From Amaurobius ferox (lineage: Eukaryota; Arthropoda; Arachnida; Araneae; Amaurobiidae): a stretch of DNA of 64,000 nt. Shown here one piece after another: positions 54,079 to 62,220 of the stretch; position 1 is the stretch's first letter; every line of letters begins with the position of its first letter. A model generated the notes under the pieces. That model was not told the DNA's origin. It was given only the letters and a program-made list of their open reading frames with translations, and did no database searches. The stretch spans positions 97,997,068 through 98,061,067 of the forward strand of contig OX578152.1 of NCBI GenBank assembly GCA_951213105.1. Direction: 5' to 3'. Made by a program: the position numbers and the translations under genes.

Positions 54079-54342
54079 ATGAGTGTTTACGTAGAAATTT
54101 ACACGCGTTTAGATGATATACAAGCTCTATATTCCCATGTAGGTGGTGAAAAAATGTGTGCATTAGCTTATGTATGCGAAAATTTGACAGAAGTTCTAGA
54201 AAGTCTCGGTAACAATCACCCTACAGTATTCAGTGATGTGTACGATTTTTTATTGAGTCGCATTCATGAAATGGTTGAGATAGCCCATAATGACATTTTA
54301 GATGAACTGTATGACTATGTTGTGGCGCTAAATTTGGAATGA
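54079..54342 (+). CDS. small acidic helical protein, unknown
   Basis: 87 residues, acidic, Leu/Val/Glu-rich, probably all helical, with no signal peptide or membrane segment. I do not recognise a family. It is likely real because it has its own promoter block (E1) of the same type as KilA-N and PolB and a hairpin (H6) two nt after the stop. Being in the replication-side group it could be a regulator or host-modifying early protein, but nothing in the sequence proves that. Confidence 0.6.
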   Translation: MSVYVEIYTRLDDIQALYSHVGGEKMCALAYVCENLTEVLESLGNNHPTVFSDVYDFLLSRIHEMVEIAHNDILDELYDYVVALNLE

Positions 54343-54343
54343 T

Positions 54344-54377
54344 AAGTTTTAATGGTTTTTAACAATCATTAAAACTT
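54344..54377. terminator. 3' hairpin H6
   Basis: Stem AAGTTTTAATG (11 bp, extendable with a G.T pair), directly after the stop at 54342. Confidence 0.8.
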
Positions 54378-54382
54378 TACTC

Positions 54383-54431
54383 CCTCGATATTTTAAGCAC
54401 TTAAAGAGATGCATTTAGTATATAAATAGGA
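54383..54431 (+). promoter_or_regulatory. right-class promoter block E2
   Basis: CTCGATATTTTAAGCACTTA, AAGAGATGCATTTAG, TATATAAA (54419-54426); 20 nt before the KilA-N ATG. Confidence 0.7.
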
Positions 54432-54446
54432 ACGTAAGCGAAGAAA

Positions 54447-54995
54447 ATGTCTCTGATCGATGTATGTTATGAACAAATCAAGGATAACTTTTACTATGGG
54501 TTATTTGGCGACTTTAAACTCGTGATTGACAAAAACACGGGTTGCTTCAACGCCACGAAACTATGTCAGTCGGGAGGGAAACAATTCTCACATTGGACTC
54601 GACTCGAAAAGTCGAAAAGCCTGAAAAAGTTCTATGAAAGTAAAAGCTGCCCTCCACATGTGGAGGGTAGCTTTTACGAGATAAGAGAGCAAAACAACAG
54701 CGAAGTAAATAAGCAGATTACTGGACAGTATGTCCCTAAGGAATTTATCCTCGAGATCGCCTCCTGGATCTCACCAAAGTTCTACTTCCAGTGCAACAGG
54801 GTCATCCTCAATTACTTTGTAAATGAATATAAGACGATGGACAAGAATGAGTTTGAAATGAAGCTTAAGGAAATCGAGGATCAAATGAAAAGGGTTATTT
54901 TTGAGACAGATGCGATCCAACAGAAGCTTGAAATTTCAGTCGAGGACCGTGCACCCCAGCCTGCAAAAAAGGATAAGCGGGTCCTGGTAGGTTAA
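54447..54995 (+). CDS. KilA-N domain protein (intact copy)
   Basis: 182 residues. KilA-N is a DNA-binding domain of large DNA viruses and phages. Residues about 20-115 carry the core: VIDKNTGCFNATKLC, HWTRLEKSKSL, FYEIREQNN, ITGQYVPKEFILEIASWISP. A coiled-coil tail (130-160) may dimerise it. Two partial relatives are in the element (43822-44308 and 59547-59606), so the gene has multiplied. A 38-bp palindrome (54640-54677) lies within the coding sequence at the point encoding SCPPHVEGSF. It has promoter block E2 and hairpin H7. It may be a regulator of the element or of host genes; the target is unknown. Confidence 0.85.
   Translation: MSLIDVCYEQIKDNFYYGLFGDFKLVIDKNTGCFNATKLCQSGGKQFSHWTRLEKSKSLKKFYESKSCPPHVEGSFYEIREQNNSEVNKQITGQYVPKEFILEIASWISPKFYFQCNRVILNYFVNEYKTMDKNEFEMKLKEIEDQMKRVIFETDAIQQKLEISVEDRAPQPAKKDKRVLVG
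54640..54677. repeat. 38-bp palindrome inside the KilA-N gene
   Basis: Arm GTAAAAGCTGCCCTCCACA, no loop, all 19 positions paired with one G.T. The left KilA-N copy has a palindrome at the same place with different inner arms. Confidence 0.9.
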
Positions 54996-55000
54996 GTTTG

Positions 55001-55030
55001 CGTTTTAATGGATTAATAACCATTAAAATG
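55001..55030. terminator. 3' hairpin H7
   Basis: Stem TTTTAATGG (9 bp plus two outer pairs), loop of 8, six nt beyond the KilA-N stop. Confidence 0.8.
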
Positions 55031-55039
55031 TTGCTTGTC

Positions 55040-55105
55040 TTTTAAATTTGATGGTACCCCTTCGACATTTTAAGCATTTAAAGAGAAGGGTTGCAGTATA
55101 TAAAG
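55040..55105 (+). promoter_or_regulatory. right-class promoter block E3
   Basis: TTTGATGGTACCCCTTCGAC, ATTTTAAGCATTTAAAGAGA, and TATATAAA (55097-55104) only 2 nt before the PolB ATG. That is too close for a classical TATA box driving this ATG. Confidence 0.7.
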
Positions 55106-55106
55106 C

Positions 55107-58100
55107 ATGGATTTTCAATCGAAAACCGTTCGGCAGTTGCAAGACTACTGTCGGGAACATAATATTCGAGGATACTCGAAACTTAAAAAGGCGGAACTGA
55201 TAGCCCTCATTCATCCAATTGATTCATTCTCAACGAATCATAACGGCCTATCCAGTTTCCACGATGACTTGTTCAGCAAGCAAAAGAAGAACAGAGTGCA
55301 GCTGTACAGGTGTTGCGGTAAGTTATTTAAGGAATCTAGCATAGATAAGCACTTGCAAACTAAAGCTCATCGAAACTATAGACCAAAGAAGGCCTCTCAG
55401 AAGGAGGACCACAGAGATGATTTTGACAACATACAGAGCCTGCATCACATGACCATCAACCAACTACGTGATTTTTGTCGAACGCGTGGTATCAGAGGCT
55501 ATTCCATGTTAGGAAGGAAGGCAGACATCATAGCATACATAGAAAGCGTATTGTTCAACCGTCACTTCCAATTCGATCCCGACCTGTTTTCAGATTCGCG
55601 AGAGAGAAGGCTATATACACCCCTTGAAGTTGAGACAGCATTTGAGTCTCGGCTGAAGACGTACGACATCCCAAACGAACACAATCTGATGCTTCCCAAA
55701 GACTTTTTGAATGATGTTTCACCACTTGTTCGGGGTCTCATCACTAAATATCTGAAGAGGCTGCATGGCCTGAAGGTCAATTTTCAGTTCCTCTGCGACT
55801 ATGCAAAAGCAAAAGATGGAAAGGTGGAAGAAATGGAGAAAAACTTCAAAACACAAAATGAAGTCATCTTAGAATCCACTGATTTGGTAGATTATTACAG
55901 ATCAGTTATCCAAAAGTTACTGACAGAAATGGAGGAGTTTGTTGCAAGGGGCTCAGGGTGGACGCTTGCCAGAATCAAAAGCCTTGAGGTAAGGATCAAT
56001 AAATACAACCCGCTGAGAGGAGCATCCTACATCGATCTGCCGAAAAAGATTAAGGCTAAAAAGGCAGTCATAAACGTGCAAAATGAGGATAATAAGTGTT
56101 TCATGTGGGCAATACTCTCTGCACTGCACCCAGCGGAAAAAGATGCCCAAAGAGTCACCAAATATAAACCGTATGAGAATGAGCTAACGTTTGAAGGCAT
56201 TGAGTTTCCTGTGAAGATGGAAGATAGAGTATTTAACAGGTTCGAAAAGTTGAATAACATATCGGTGAACATATATTCATACGAAGGTAATGATATTTAC
56301 CCATTGAGAATCACTAAAAATAAGGAAGACACACACGTCAATTTGCTGTACATAAAGAATATGGAAGGAAACAGTCATTACTGTTGGATAAAAGACATGT
56401 CAAAATTGATAAGTGCTCAATTATCTAATCGTGATGGTAGAGTATATCCCTGTGATCGATGTCTGTTAATTTATCGCTCTGAGGAAGATCTTCAAGCTCA
56501 TGAAACGGATTGTAGGAAGAATACACCAGTAAAGATTGTAATGCCCAAGGAGGACGAATCTCTGCGGTTCAAAAACTACCAAAGGTCTTTACGATTACCC
56601 TTTGTGATGTACGGAGACTTCGAGTGCTTGACAAACAAGATAAACACCTGCCGCCCTACAAAAGACAGCTCATTCTTACATAAATATCAAAAGCATGAAC
56701 CTATGAGCTTCACTGTCTACATCAAATATAAACACGCAGACTATAAGGCACCAATCACATACAGAGGACCCAATGCCGCCAAGCTGTTCTTTGATACAGT
56801 GAAGACTGAGGCGCTAGCGATAAAGAACATTTATGATAAGAAGCAACCCATCAAAATGACCGCCGAAGATGAAGAGCATTTCCAAAGGACCCATGTTTGC
56901 CATATCTGTGACGGAGATATCAGGAAGAAACCTTCACCCTATTCACCCAAGGATGAACCAGACTTCCGAAAAGTCAGAGATCATGACCATCTTCTCGATC
57001 CGGCGAAATGTGAATCGAACTACAGAGGACCTGCTCACAACCTTTGCAACCTAAAGTACCAAGAGCCTTCGTTCATTCCGGTGTTTATCCACAACCTATC
57101 TGGCTACGACGCCCATCTCTTCATAAAGGAGCTCGGTGGGGAGAAAGGAGACATTGATGTCATTCCGAACAACGAGGAGAGGTACATTTCCTTCAGTAAG
57201 GAGGTCGGGGCAAAAACTGTAGAAGTAGGCGATGGGAAGAAAGTAAAGGTACCTGGTATAAAGTTGAGGTTTGTCGACTCATTCAAGTTCATGGCCGCTA
57301 GCCTCGACAGTCTTGCGAAGAACGTAAAGGAGTTCAGGGAGACAGCCAAGTACTTCCCCATGGACAAGCTAGACCTCGTCACCCGAAAAGGCGTCTATCC
57401 ATACGATTATATGGACTCGTGGGACAAATGCGAAGAAACCAAGCTACCCCCACAAGAAGACTTTTACAACCAACTGAATGAGTCACACATAAAGAATGAG
57501 GACTACGAGCACGCTAAAACGGTATGGAATGCATTCAACATTAAGACATTGGGTGAATATTCCGATTTGTATGTGAAGACTGATGTACTCATCCTAGCCG
57601 ACATCATGGAACACTTTAGAGATGTCTGTCTAAAGACCTATAAGTTGGATCCTGCATGGTACTTCACTGCACCTGGACTCTCGTGGGACGCCATGCTCAG
57701 AACCACGAAGGTCGAGCTAGAGCTGTTGACAGACTATGACATGATACTCATGCTAGAAAAGGGGACCAGAGGAGGCATCTCTCAGTGCTGTAACCGCTAT
57801 GGGAGGGCGAACAACAAGTACATGAAGGACTATGACGAGAACAAGAAGTCTAACTACCTGATGTACCTTGACGCCAACAACCTTTACGGATGGGCCATGA
57901 GTCAATACCTACCGCATGGTGGTTTCAAGTGGAGCACTGTGTCAGATGTGACCCAAGCAGCGGATGACTCAGACACAGGATACATCGTAGATTGCGACCT
58001 ACAGTACCCGACCCATCTACACAACCTCCATTCAGACCTACCTCTAGCACCTGAGAGCAGGATGCCCGATGGCTCAAAACAGCTAAAACTACTGACGACC

Positions 58101-59063
58101 CTCTATGACAAAGAGCATTATGTGGTTCATTACAGGGTTTTGAAGCAACTGTTGAATTTGGGGATGAAGCTCAAAAAGGTGCACAAAGTGTTGGAGTTTC
58201 AGCAGTCTCCCTGGTTGAAGAGGTACATCGACCTGAACACAGAAATGAGGACCAAGGCAACCAATGACTTTGAGAAAGACTTCTTCAAACTTATGAACAA
58301 CTCGGTCTTTGGCAAGACGATGGAAAATATCAGGAAGCGACTCGATATTAGGCTAGTATGCGATCCCCAGAAAGCGGAGAAGCTAGTTGCTAAGCCCAAC
58401 TTCAAGGGAAGGACCATTTTTGACGAAAGATTAGCCGCCGTGCATATGAACAAGACGAAAGTGATTTTTAATAAGCCAATATACGTCGGCATGAGTATAT
58501 TAGATCTATCGAAGCATCTGATGTATGACTTCCATTATAATCTTATGAAGCCTAAATACGGGGACGATATCAAGCTATTGTACATGGACACTGACAGTTA
58601 CATCTATGACATACAGACCGAGGACTTTTATGAGGATATGAAAGGATTGATTGACTACTTTGACACATCAGATTATCAGGAAAATAATAGATATGGAATG
58701 CCTCGAGTAAATAAAAAGGTCTTGGGGAAGATGAAGGATGAGAATGCAGGGAAGATCTTGGAAGAGTTCGTTGGCTTAAGATCTAAGATGTATGCCTGTA
58801 AAACTGAAAAAGAGCTCATTAAAAAGTCAAAGGGTGTTAAGAAATGTGTAGTGAAAAATAGGATATCTTTCGGGGACTATAAAAGCTGTTTGTTCTCACA
58901 GGAAGTACACTACAGGACCATGAATCTCATCAGGAGCACAAAGCATGAGATTCATTCCATACAAGTTAATAAGATCGCCCTATCAGGTAAAGATGACAAG
59001 CGTCATATATTGGAAGATGGTATCCATACCTTGGCCTTGGGGCATTACACAATTCAAAAATAA
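55107..59063 (+). CDS. POLB: protein-primed family B DNA polymerase (pPolB)
   Basis: 1,318 residues. It would copy the linear element by protein priming from the TIR ends. N-terminal parts: a SAP-like motif (1-36), a C2H2-type finger (C69/C70, H82, H88), a second SAP-like motif (113-146), a conserved region with NKCFMWAILSALHP (329-342), and a second finger-like set (C449, C452, H465, C469). Exonuclease: YGDFE (D504, E506), N663/D668, Y822/D826. An HNH-like set, C598-x2-C601, DHDH (625-628) and HNLCN (644-648), sits inside it, as usual in Polintons. Polymerase: LDANNLYGWAMSQ (921-933), KLMNNSVFG (1061-1069), YMDTDS (1159-1164). All key residues are present and the frame is intact. It has promoter block E3 and hairpin H8. 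Confidence 0.95.
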   Translation: MDFQSKTVRQLQDYCREHNIRGYSKLKKAELIALIHPIDSFSTNHNGLSSFHDDLFSKQKKNRVQLYRCCGKLFKESSIDKHLQTKAHRNYRPKKASQKEDHRDDFDNIQSLHHMTINQLRDFCRTRGIRGYSMLGRKADIIAYIESVLFNRHFQFDPDLFSDSRERRLYTPLEVETAFESRLKTYDIPNEHNLMLPKDFLNDVSPLVRGLITKYLKRLHGLKVNFQFLCDYAKAKDGKVEEMEKNFKTQNEVILESTDLVDYYRSVIQKLLTEMEEFVARGSGWTLARIKSLEVRINKYNPLRGASYIDLPKKIKAKKAVINVQNEDNKCFMWAILSALHPAEKDAQRVTKYKPYENELTFEGIEFPVKMEDRVFNRFEKLNNISVNIYSYEGNDIYPLRITKNKEDTHVNLLYIKNMEGNSHYCWIKDMSKLISAQLSNRDGRVYPCDRCLLIYRSEEDLQAHETDCRKNTPVKIVMPKEDESLRFKNYQRSLRLPFVMYGDFECLTNKINTCRPTKDSSFLHKYQKHEPMSFTVYIKYKHADYKAPITYRGPNAAKLFFDTVKTEALAIKNIYDKKQPIKMTAEDEEHFQRTHVCHICDGDIRKKPSPYSPKDEPDFRKVRDHDHLLDPAKCESNYRGPAHNLCNLKYQEPSFIPVFIHNLSGYDAHLFIKELGGEKGDIDVIPNNEERYISFSKEVGAKTVEVGDGKKVKVPGIKLRFVDSFKFMAASLDSLAKNVKEFRETAKYFPMDKLDLVTRKGVYPYDYMDSWDKCEETKLPPQEDFYNQLNESHIKNEDYEHAKTVWNAFNIKTLGEYSDLYVKTDVLILADIMEHFRDVCLKTYKLDPAWYFTAPGLSWDAMLRTTKVELELLTDYDMILMLEKGTRGGISQCCNRYGRANNKYMKDYDENKKSNYLMYLDANNLYGWAMSQYLPHGGFKWSTVSDVTQAADDSDTGYIVDCDLQYPTHLHNLHSDLPLAPESRMPDGSKQLKLLTTLYDKEHYVVHYRVLKQLLNLGMKLKKVHKVLEFQQSPWLKRYIDLNTEMRTKATNDFEKDFFKLMNNSVFGKTMENIRKRLDIRLVCDPQKAEKLVAKPNFKGRTIFDERLAAVHMNKTKVIFNKPIYVGMSILDLSKHLMYDFHYNLMKPKYGDDIKLLYMDTDSYIYDIQTEDFYEDMKGLIDYFDTSDYQENNRYGMPRVNKKVLGKMKDENAGKILEEFVGLRSKMYACKTEKELIKKSKGVKKCVVKNRISFGDYKSCLFSQEVHYRTMNLIRSTKHEIHSIQVNKIALSGKDDKRHILEDGIHTLALGHYTIQK

Positions 59064-59080
59064 ACCATGGGACAGTTTTA

Positions 59081-59109
59081 AACTTTAATGGTCATTAACC
59101 ATTAAAGTT
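59081..59109. terminator. 3' hairpin H8
   Basis: Stem AACTTTAATGGT (12 bp), loop CATTA, 17 nt after the PolB stop; also lies beyond the 3' end of the primase fragment on the other strand. Confidence 0.85.
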
Positions 59110-59132
59110 AACGGAAGTTCATGTCGACTGGT

Positions 59133-59549
59133 TCAAGGAGTTATGGAGAGGGTGGCAATGTCTGGAATGATGGTTAGGAGCTGCGGTAGTCTGTCCTCCA
59201 CCTCTTCATCTGGGCATCCCTGCAGCTCCTTCTTGAAGCAACTCGCAAGCGAGATCTCCTCTCGGTTGTGGTTGTAGACCCTTGTGACCTTGTAGGGTTT
59301 GTTGTTGCCCTCTTTTGAACTGCCGTACAGGAGCCAGCACTTGGAGCTCACATCATCGATGAGAGTAGAGGGTTTATCGGTGATGTTGGTAAACAGGCCG
59401 AGGTTATCGACCTCCTCCCTGACCTGGCTGAGCAGAGTGTGTTTGATCGCGTGCTTGGAGAGGAAGATGTGCGGGAAGTGCAGGTGAAACCCGTTCTTGA
59501 GCGTGGTTTTGCCCTGGGTGCGGTCAGAGACGGAGAGCGGCTTCTCCTA
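59133..59549 (-). pseudogene. fragment of a D5-like (AEP) DNA primase
   Basis: An open frame of about 138 codons without an ATG, starting after a TAG near 59550. It contains KNGFHLHFPHIFLSKHAIKH and, further on, KCWLLYGSSKEGNNKPYKVT, the pattern 'GfHlhFP ... WLlYGSsK...Y.lt' of the primase part of D5-like primase-helicases in large DNA viruses. The metal-binding start and the helicase are absent, so it is a remnant. It is visibly richer in G+C than its surroundings, and its upstream edge abuts a KilA-N fragment on the opposite strand. Primases of this type are not part of the usual Polinton set, so transfer from another virus is likely. Confidence 0.65.
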
Positions 59550-59606
59550 TGTGATCAGAGAGCAAAATAATGATCCTCTCAACAAACAGATTACTGGTCA
59601 GTACGA
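59547..59606 (+). pseudogene. KilA-N fragment (about 20 codons)
   Basis: The translation VIREQNNDPLNKQITGQY matches the core of the two other KilA-N copies (EIREQNNDPLNKQISGQY in the left one). Homology starts where the 3' arm of the KilA-N palindrome would end, and on the other side of that point lies the primase fragment. It stops after GQY. Confidence 0.75.
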
Positions 59607-59710
59607 ATACACAGCGGCATCTTTTAGTTTCAAAATATTTTATTAAGCTTTTGGACCTTGACATGCTAGTCGGACTGACTTCGCAGCCTCAACAGAACGG
59701 TTGTTGTTTA

Positions 59711-59739
59711 TATTATAATGGTTTAATACCATTATAATA
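59711..59739. terminator. 3' hairpin H9
   Basis: Stem TATTATAATGGT (12 bp), loop TTAAT, 5 bp beyond the stop of the minus-strand gene ending at 59744. Confidence 0.8.
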
Positions 59740-59743
59740 AAAT

Positions 59744-60040
59744 TTAATGTACAATTTTAAACATTTGCCCTGGTTGTGCTTTCTTGACATCTTTTGTTCC
59801 CAAATATACAAAGAATATAGGTTTGGGCTCATCATTTAGCTTCATATATTCTGCAGCTTTTTGCTCGCATCGCTTCGGTAAAAACAAACTGGAGCCATCT
59901 TCTAACTCCACTACTAGTTTTTCCCCATATTTGGTTGCTATCTGCTTAATTTCACTGATAGGGTATTTTTCATCGATTGTGAGTTCATTCATCTTTTTGT
60001 AGCTTCCTTCCAATGCACTAAGTGTGTTAAGTTTGTCCAT
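59744..60040 (-). CDS. small conserved protein with LPKR motif, unknown role
   Basis: 98 residues. It has KYPISEIKQIATKYGEKLVV followed by a DGSSLFLPKR segment (positions about 26-57), a pattern I associate with short proteins carried by many animal Polintons. The strand-like alternation and conserved basic LPKR end suggest a nucleic-acid-binding beta-barrel; this is inference. It is paralogous to 44584-44829 near the other end of the element. It starts just inside the right TIR with promoter block E4 and ends at hairpin H9. Confidence 0.65.
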   Translation of the reverse strand: MDKLNTLSALEGSYKKMNELTIDEKYPISEIKQIATKYGEKLVVELEDGSSLFLPKRCEQKAAEYMKLNDEPKPIFFVYLGTKDVKKAQPGQMFKIVH

Positions 60041-60057
60041 GGTTTTTTGTTCTCTTT

Positions 60058-60098
60058 TACCTCTAAATGCATCTCTTTAAATGCTTAAAATATTGTCT
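60058..60098 (-). promoter_or_regulatory. right-class promoter block E4
   Basis: On the minus strand it reads ATATTTTAAGCATTTAAAGA then GATGCATTTAG, as in E1-E3, but AGGTAAAAGAG replaces the TATATAAA. It starts at the inner TIR border and lies 18 nt or more before the ATG at 60040. Confidence 0.65.
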
Positions 60099-60596
60099 CA
60101 TCCGAGGAAAAGGGGGTGCTCGTCGCAGGGGGTACCCTTCGGGGTCAACGACTTTTCGCTGTTTTTTAAAAGTGGGTTCTGAAAGAGTCGCTGCGCCTCC
60201 TATGGGGTTTGTGTGGATGAAATGTAGCCATTCCTTTCTAAAAGTGGGTCTGATTTTATAGGTGTTTGAGAGCCATTGTTTTTTAAAAGTGGGTTGAGAT
60301 TTAATGGAGGGGCTGAGAACCATTACTTTCTAAAAGTGGGTCTGATTTTAATGGTCAGTTTTTACACCATTGTTTTTTAAAAGTGGGTTGAGATTTAATG
60401 GAGGGGCTGAGAACCATTACTTTCTAAAAGTGGGTCTGATTTTAATGGTCAGTTTTTACACCATTGTTTTTTAAAAGTGGGTTGAGATTTAATGGAGGGG
60501 CTGAGAACCATTACTTTCTAAAAGTGGATCTGATTTTTATGAGTGTTTGAGAGCCATTAACAGTCACTGCGCCAGCTCTGTCATTTGCACACTACT
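60094..60596 (-). repeat. Polinton right terminal inverted repeat
   Basis: 503 bp, complement of 42800-43302 including the 94-bp subrepeats. At least two substitutions are visible near its inner end. The complement of AGTAGTGTGC is the last base group, followed by AACATT (60597-60602). Confidence 0.95.
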
Positions 60597-60602
60597 AACA
60601 TT

Positions 60603-61296
60603 TACTTTAGAATTTTTAATGCGGTTATGTTTTCTCTAAGCATATATGCTTAGAGAATATGTCTTAGAGCATATATGCTTAAAGTTTGGTTTTTTACAAT
60701 GCATATATATACGTATTGTAAAAAACCCAAACCAATATACCGAAAAGAATAATTTCTGTGAGCTTTAATTGACAGTTTTCCAACTGTGGCCCATTTCCGC
60801 TTGAAAAGACCTCAAAATTTAATTAGACGCGCTGTTAAAGTAGTTATTAATGACGACATTCCGCGTTTGCACATCCAACTCTGAGAGATAACTGTCATGT
60901 TTGAGAGTCTTTCGCAGTTCCGAGCAGCGAAAGAAAAATCAATAGGGGCTCTTTCGCACCCCATTTTAAATAGGGTTCCACCGAAGAATTGTTATAAAAT
61001 CGGATTATATGCGCCGGATATTAGCACTCAGAAGTTCTCCAAAATCTTAAAGAAATATTTGTGTTGGACGTATAAGAATTTATGTCTGATTACTTGAGCA
61101 TAATCGTAATTGAATGTTGACGTTTTGAGGATAAACGTATTTTATTGCTTTCGTTTTGTTTTAAATTGTATTGAATTTAATTTTTACAAAAAATTGTCTG
61201 ATGTGAGCAGCACAGGAATGCTCCGCCCTGTTATTATTTATTTTTCTTCATCTATTCCGTAACACATTAATGTAAATGTATCGCATAAAATAACAC
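60603..61296. other. flank with palindromes, no gene
   Basis: A perfect 26-bp palindrome (60632-60657, arm TTCTCTAAGCATA) and a 40-bp inverted repeat (60688-60727, arm GGTTTTTTACAAT) lie just outside the element. A short reversed R1 end (CTGATGTGAGCAGCACA) is at 61199-61215. A 66-codon frame at 60897-61097 has no recognisable motif. Confidence 0.5.
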
Positions 61297-61574
61297 GGGC
61301 GCGGTAGCCCAGTGGTTAGCCGGTCGGTAGGTTCGGGTTCGATTCCCGCCACTGCCAAAACTGCCGCCGTGTTCACGCGGAGTACGATCACGTTAAACAT
61401 GTGGGTCCGCAAGTCCTTCCGAGAGGTTGGTGGTAGGGGAAGGAGCGTACTGTCCCTGTGGATACCTCCCCCACTGGGTTCCGGTCTAAATTGGGTGGCT
61501 CTTCCCGGCCGTTCAAACAGTTACCTTACACCTTTCTGATAGGTCGGACGGTCTGGATTTCAACAACAACAACA
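61297..61574 (+). mobile_element. tRNA-derived SINE, copy 1
   Basis: The head GGGCGCGGTAGCCCAGTGG contains a Pol III A box and GGTTCGATTCC (61336-61346) is a perfect B box. The body runs through 'ttcacgcggagtacgatcac' and 'gtaggggaaggag' to an (AAC)n tail at 61560-61573. A second copy is at 63693-64000. It is non-coding and mobilised by a LINE in trans. Confidence 0.85.
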
Positions 61575-61599
61575 TTAAAGGGATGCTTGAAATTATATA

Positions 61600-61965
61600 T
61601 AACTAGCAGGTATGCTTGTCGTTGCTCGTGACTTAAAATACGTGCGAATTATAGTTGCGTTCGAAATTGTATAGTTCTTCGAAAAATTCCAGTAAAATAT
61701 TTAAATAAATTCCCTAAAAAAGATCTCAATATCTTTTCTCGCTATACTAAATTATTTTCATATGCAGATCGGAAAGAAAAACTCTTTGGTCCTGTTTATA
61801 AACAAAATTTACAAAAATGTTTGAAGTAGATATACTCGTACCATTGCTATCCTGTTTGAGCAATTGGTTAAAAACAATAGAAATTATATGAGTTTGGAAA
61901 AAAAATCAGACAAGCCAAAATGAAACAAATGACTTACAAAATGGAACATATTAACGTTTCCGGCA
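61600..61965 (+). repeat. R3 copy 3
   Basis: Starts ACTAGCAGGTATGCTTG, contains 'gatatactcgtaccattgct' and 'aaacaaatgacttac'. The fullest of the R3 copies. Confidence 0.55.
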
Positions 61966-62220
61966 ATGTCATATCTCAAGGTCGTACCTGATTTAACCCA
62001 ATCAAAATTATAATACTGTTTATTTATATAAATTATTTTCTACAAATTTCTTTGTTTAAGTCGTATAAATTAAAAATAAATCATGTGCTGTATAAAAACA
62101 CGCAATTTAATTCCGTTATTAAGTACGACGGTAGTATTTTTTTTCTTTCAAATAATCATTTTTCCGAAAATAATTGTTTGCATAAAGTTGTTTCTATTGA
62201 AGGTTTAATTTTACGTTTTC
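61966..62220. other. no feature seen
   Basis: AT-rich, no gene. Confidence 0.35.

Larger units (their letters stand above)
42800..60596. mobile_element. complete Maverick/Polinton (adintovirus-like), 17.8 kb
   Basis: It begins AGTAGTGTGC and ends with the complement, has 503-bp inverted repeats and a 6-bp AACATT duplication, and encodes the full Polinton core: pPolB, integrase, packaging ATPase, adenain-like protease, major and minor capsid proteins. Virion genes are mostly on the minus strand (44584-50638); ATPase-to-integrase and replication genes are on the plus strand. Most core frames are undamaged, so this could be a young, possibly virion-forming provirus. Two frames (protease, integrase) seem to need -1 frameshifting. 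The ends show turnover: a broken KilA-N gene and a SINE-like insertion on the left, a primase fragment on the right. Confidence 0.96.

Noticed and set aside
59299..59487. Plus-strand frame over the primase fragment
   Set aside because: It is the shadow of the minus-strand frame, which carries the recognisable primase motifs.
42800..60596. A free-living virus genome contaminating the assembly
   Set aside because: The exact 6-bp AACATT duplication and host-type repeats on both sides show chromosomal integration.
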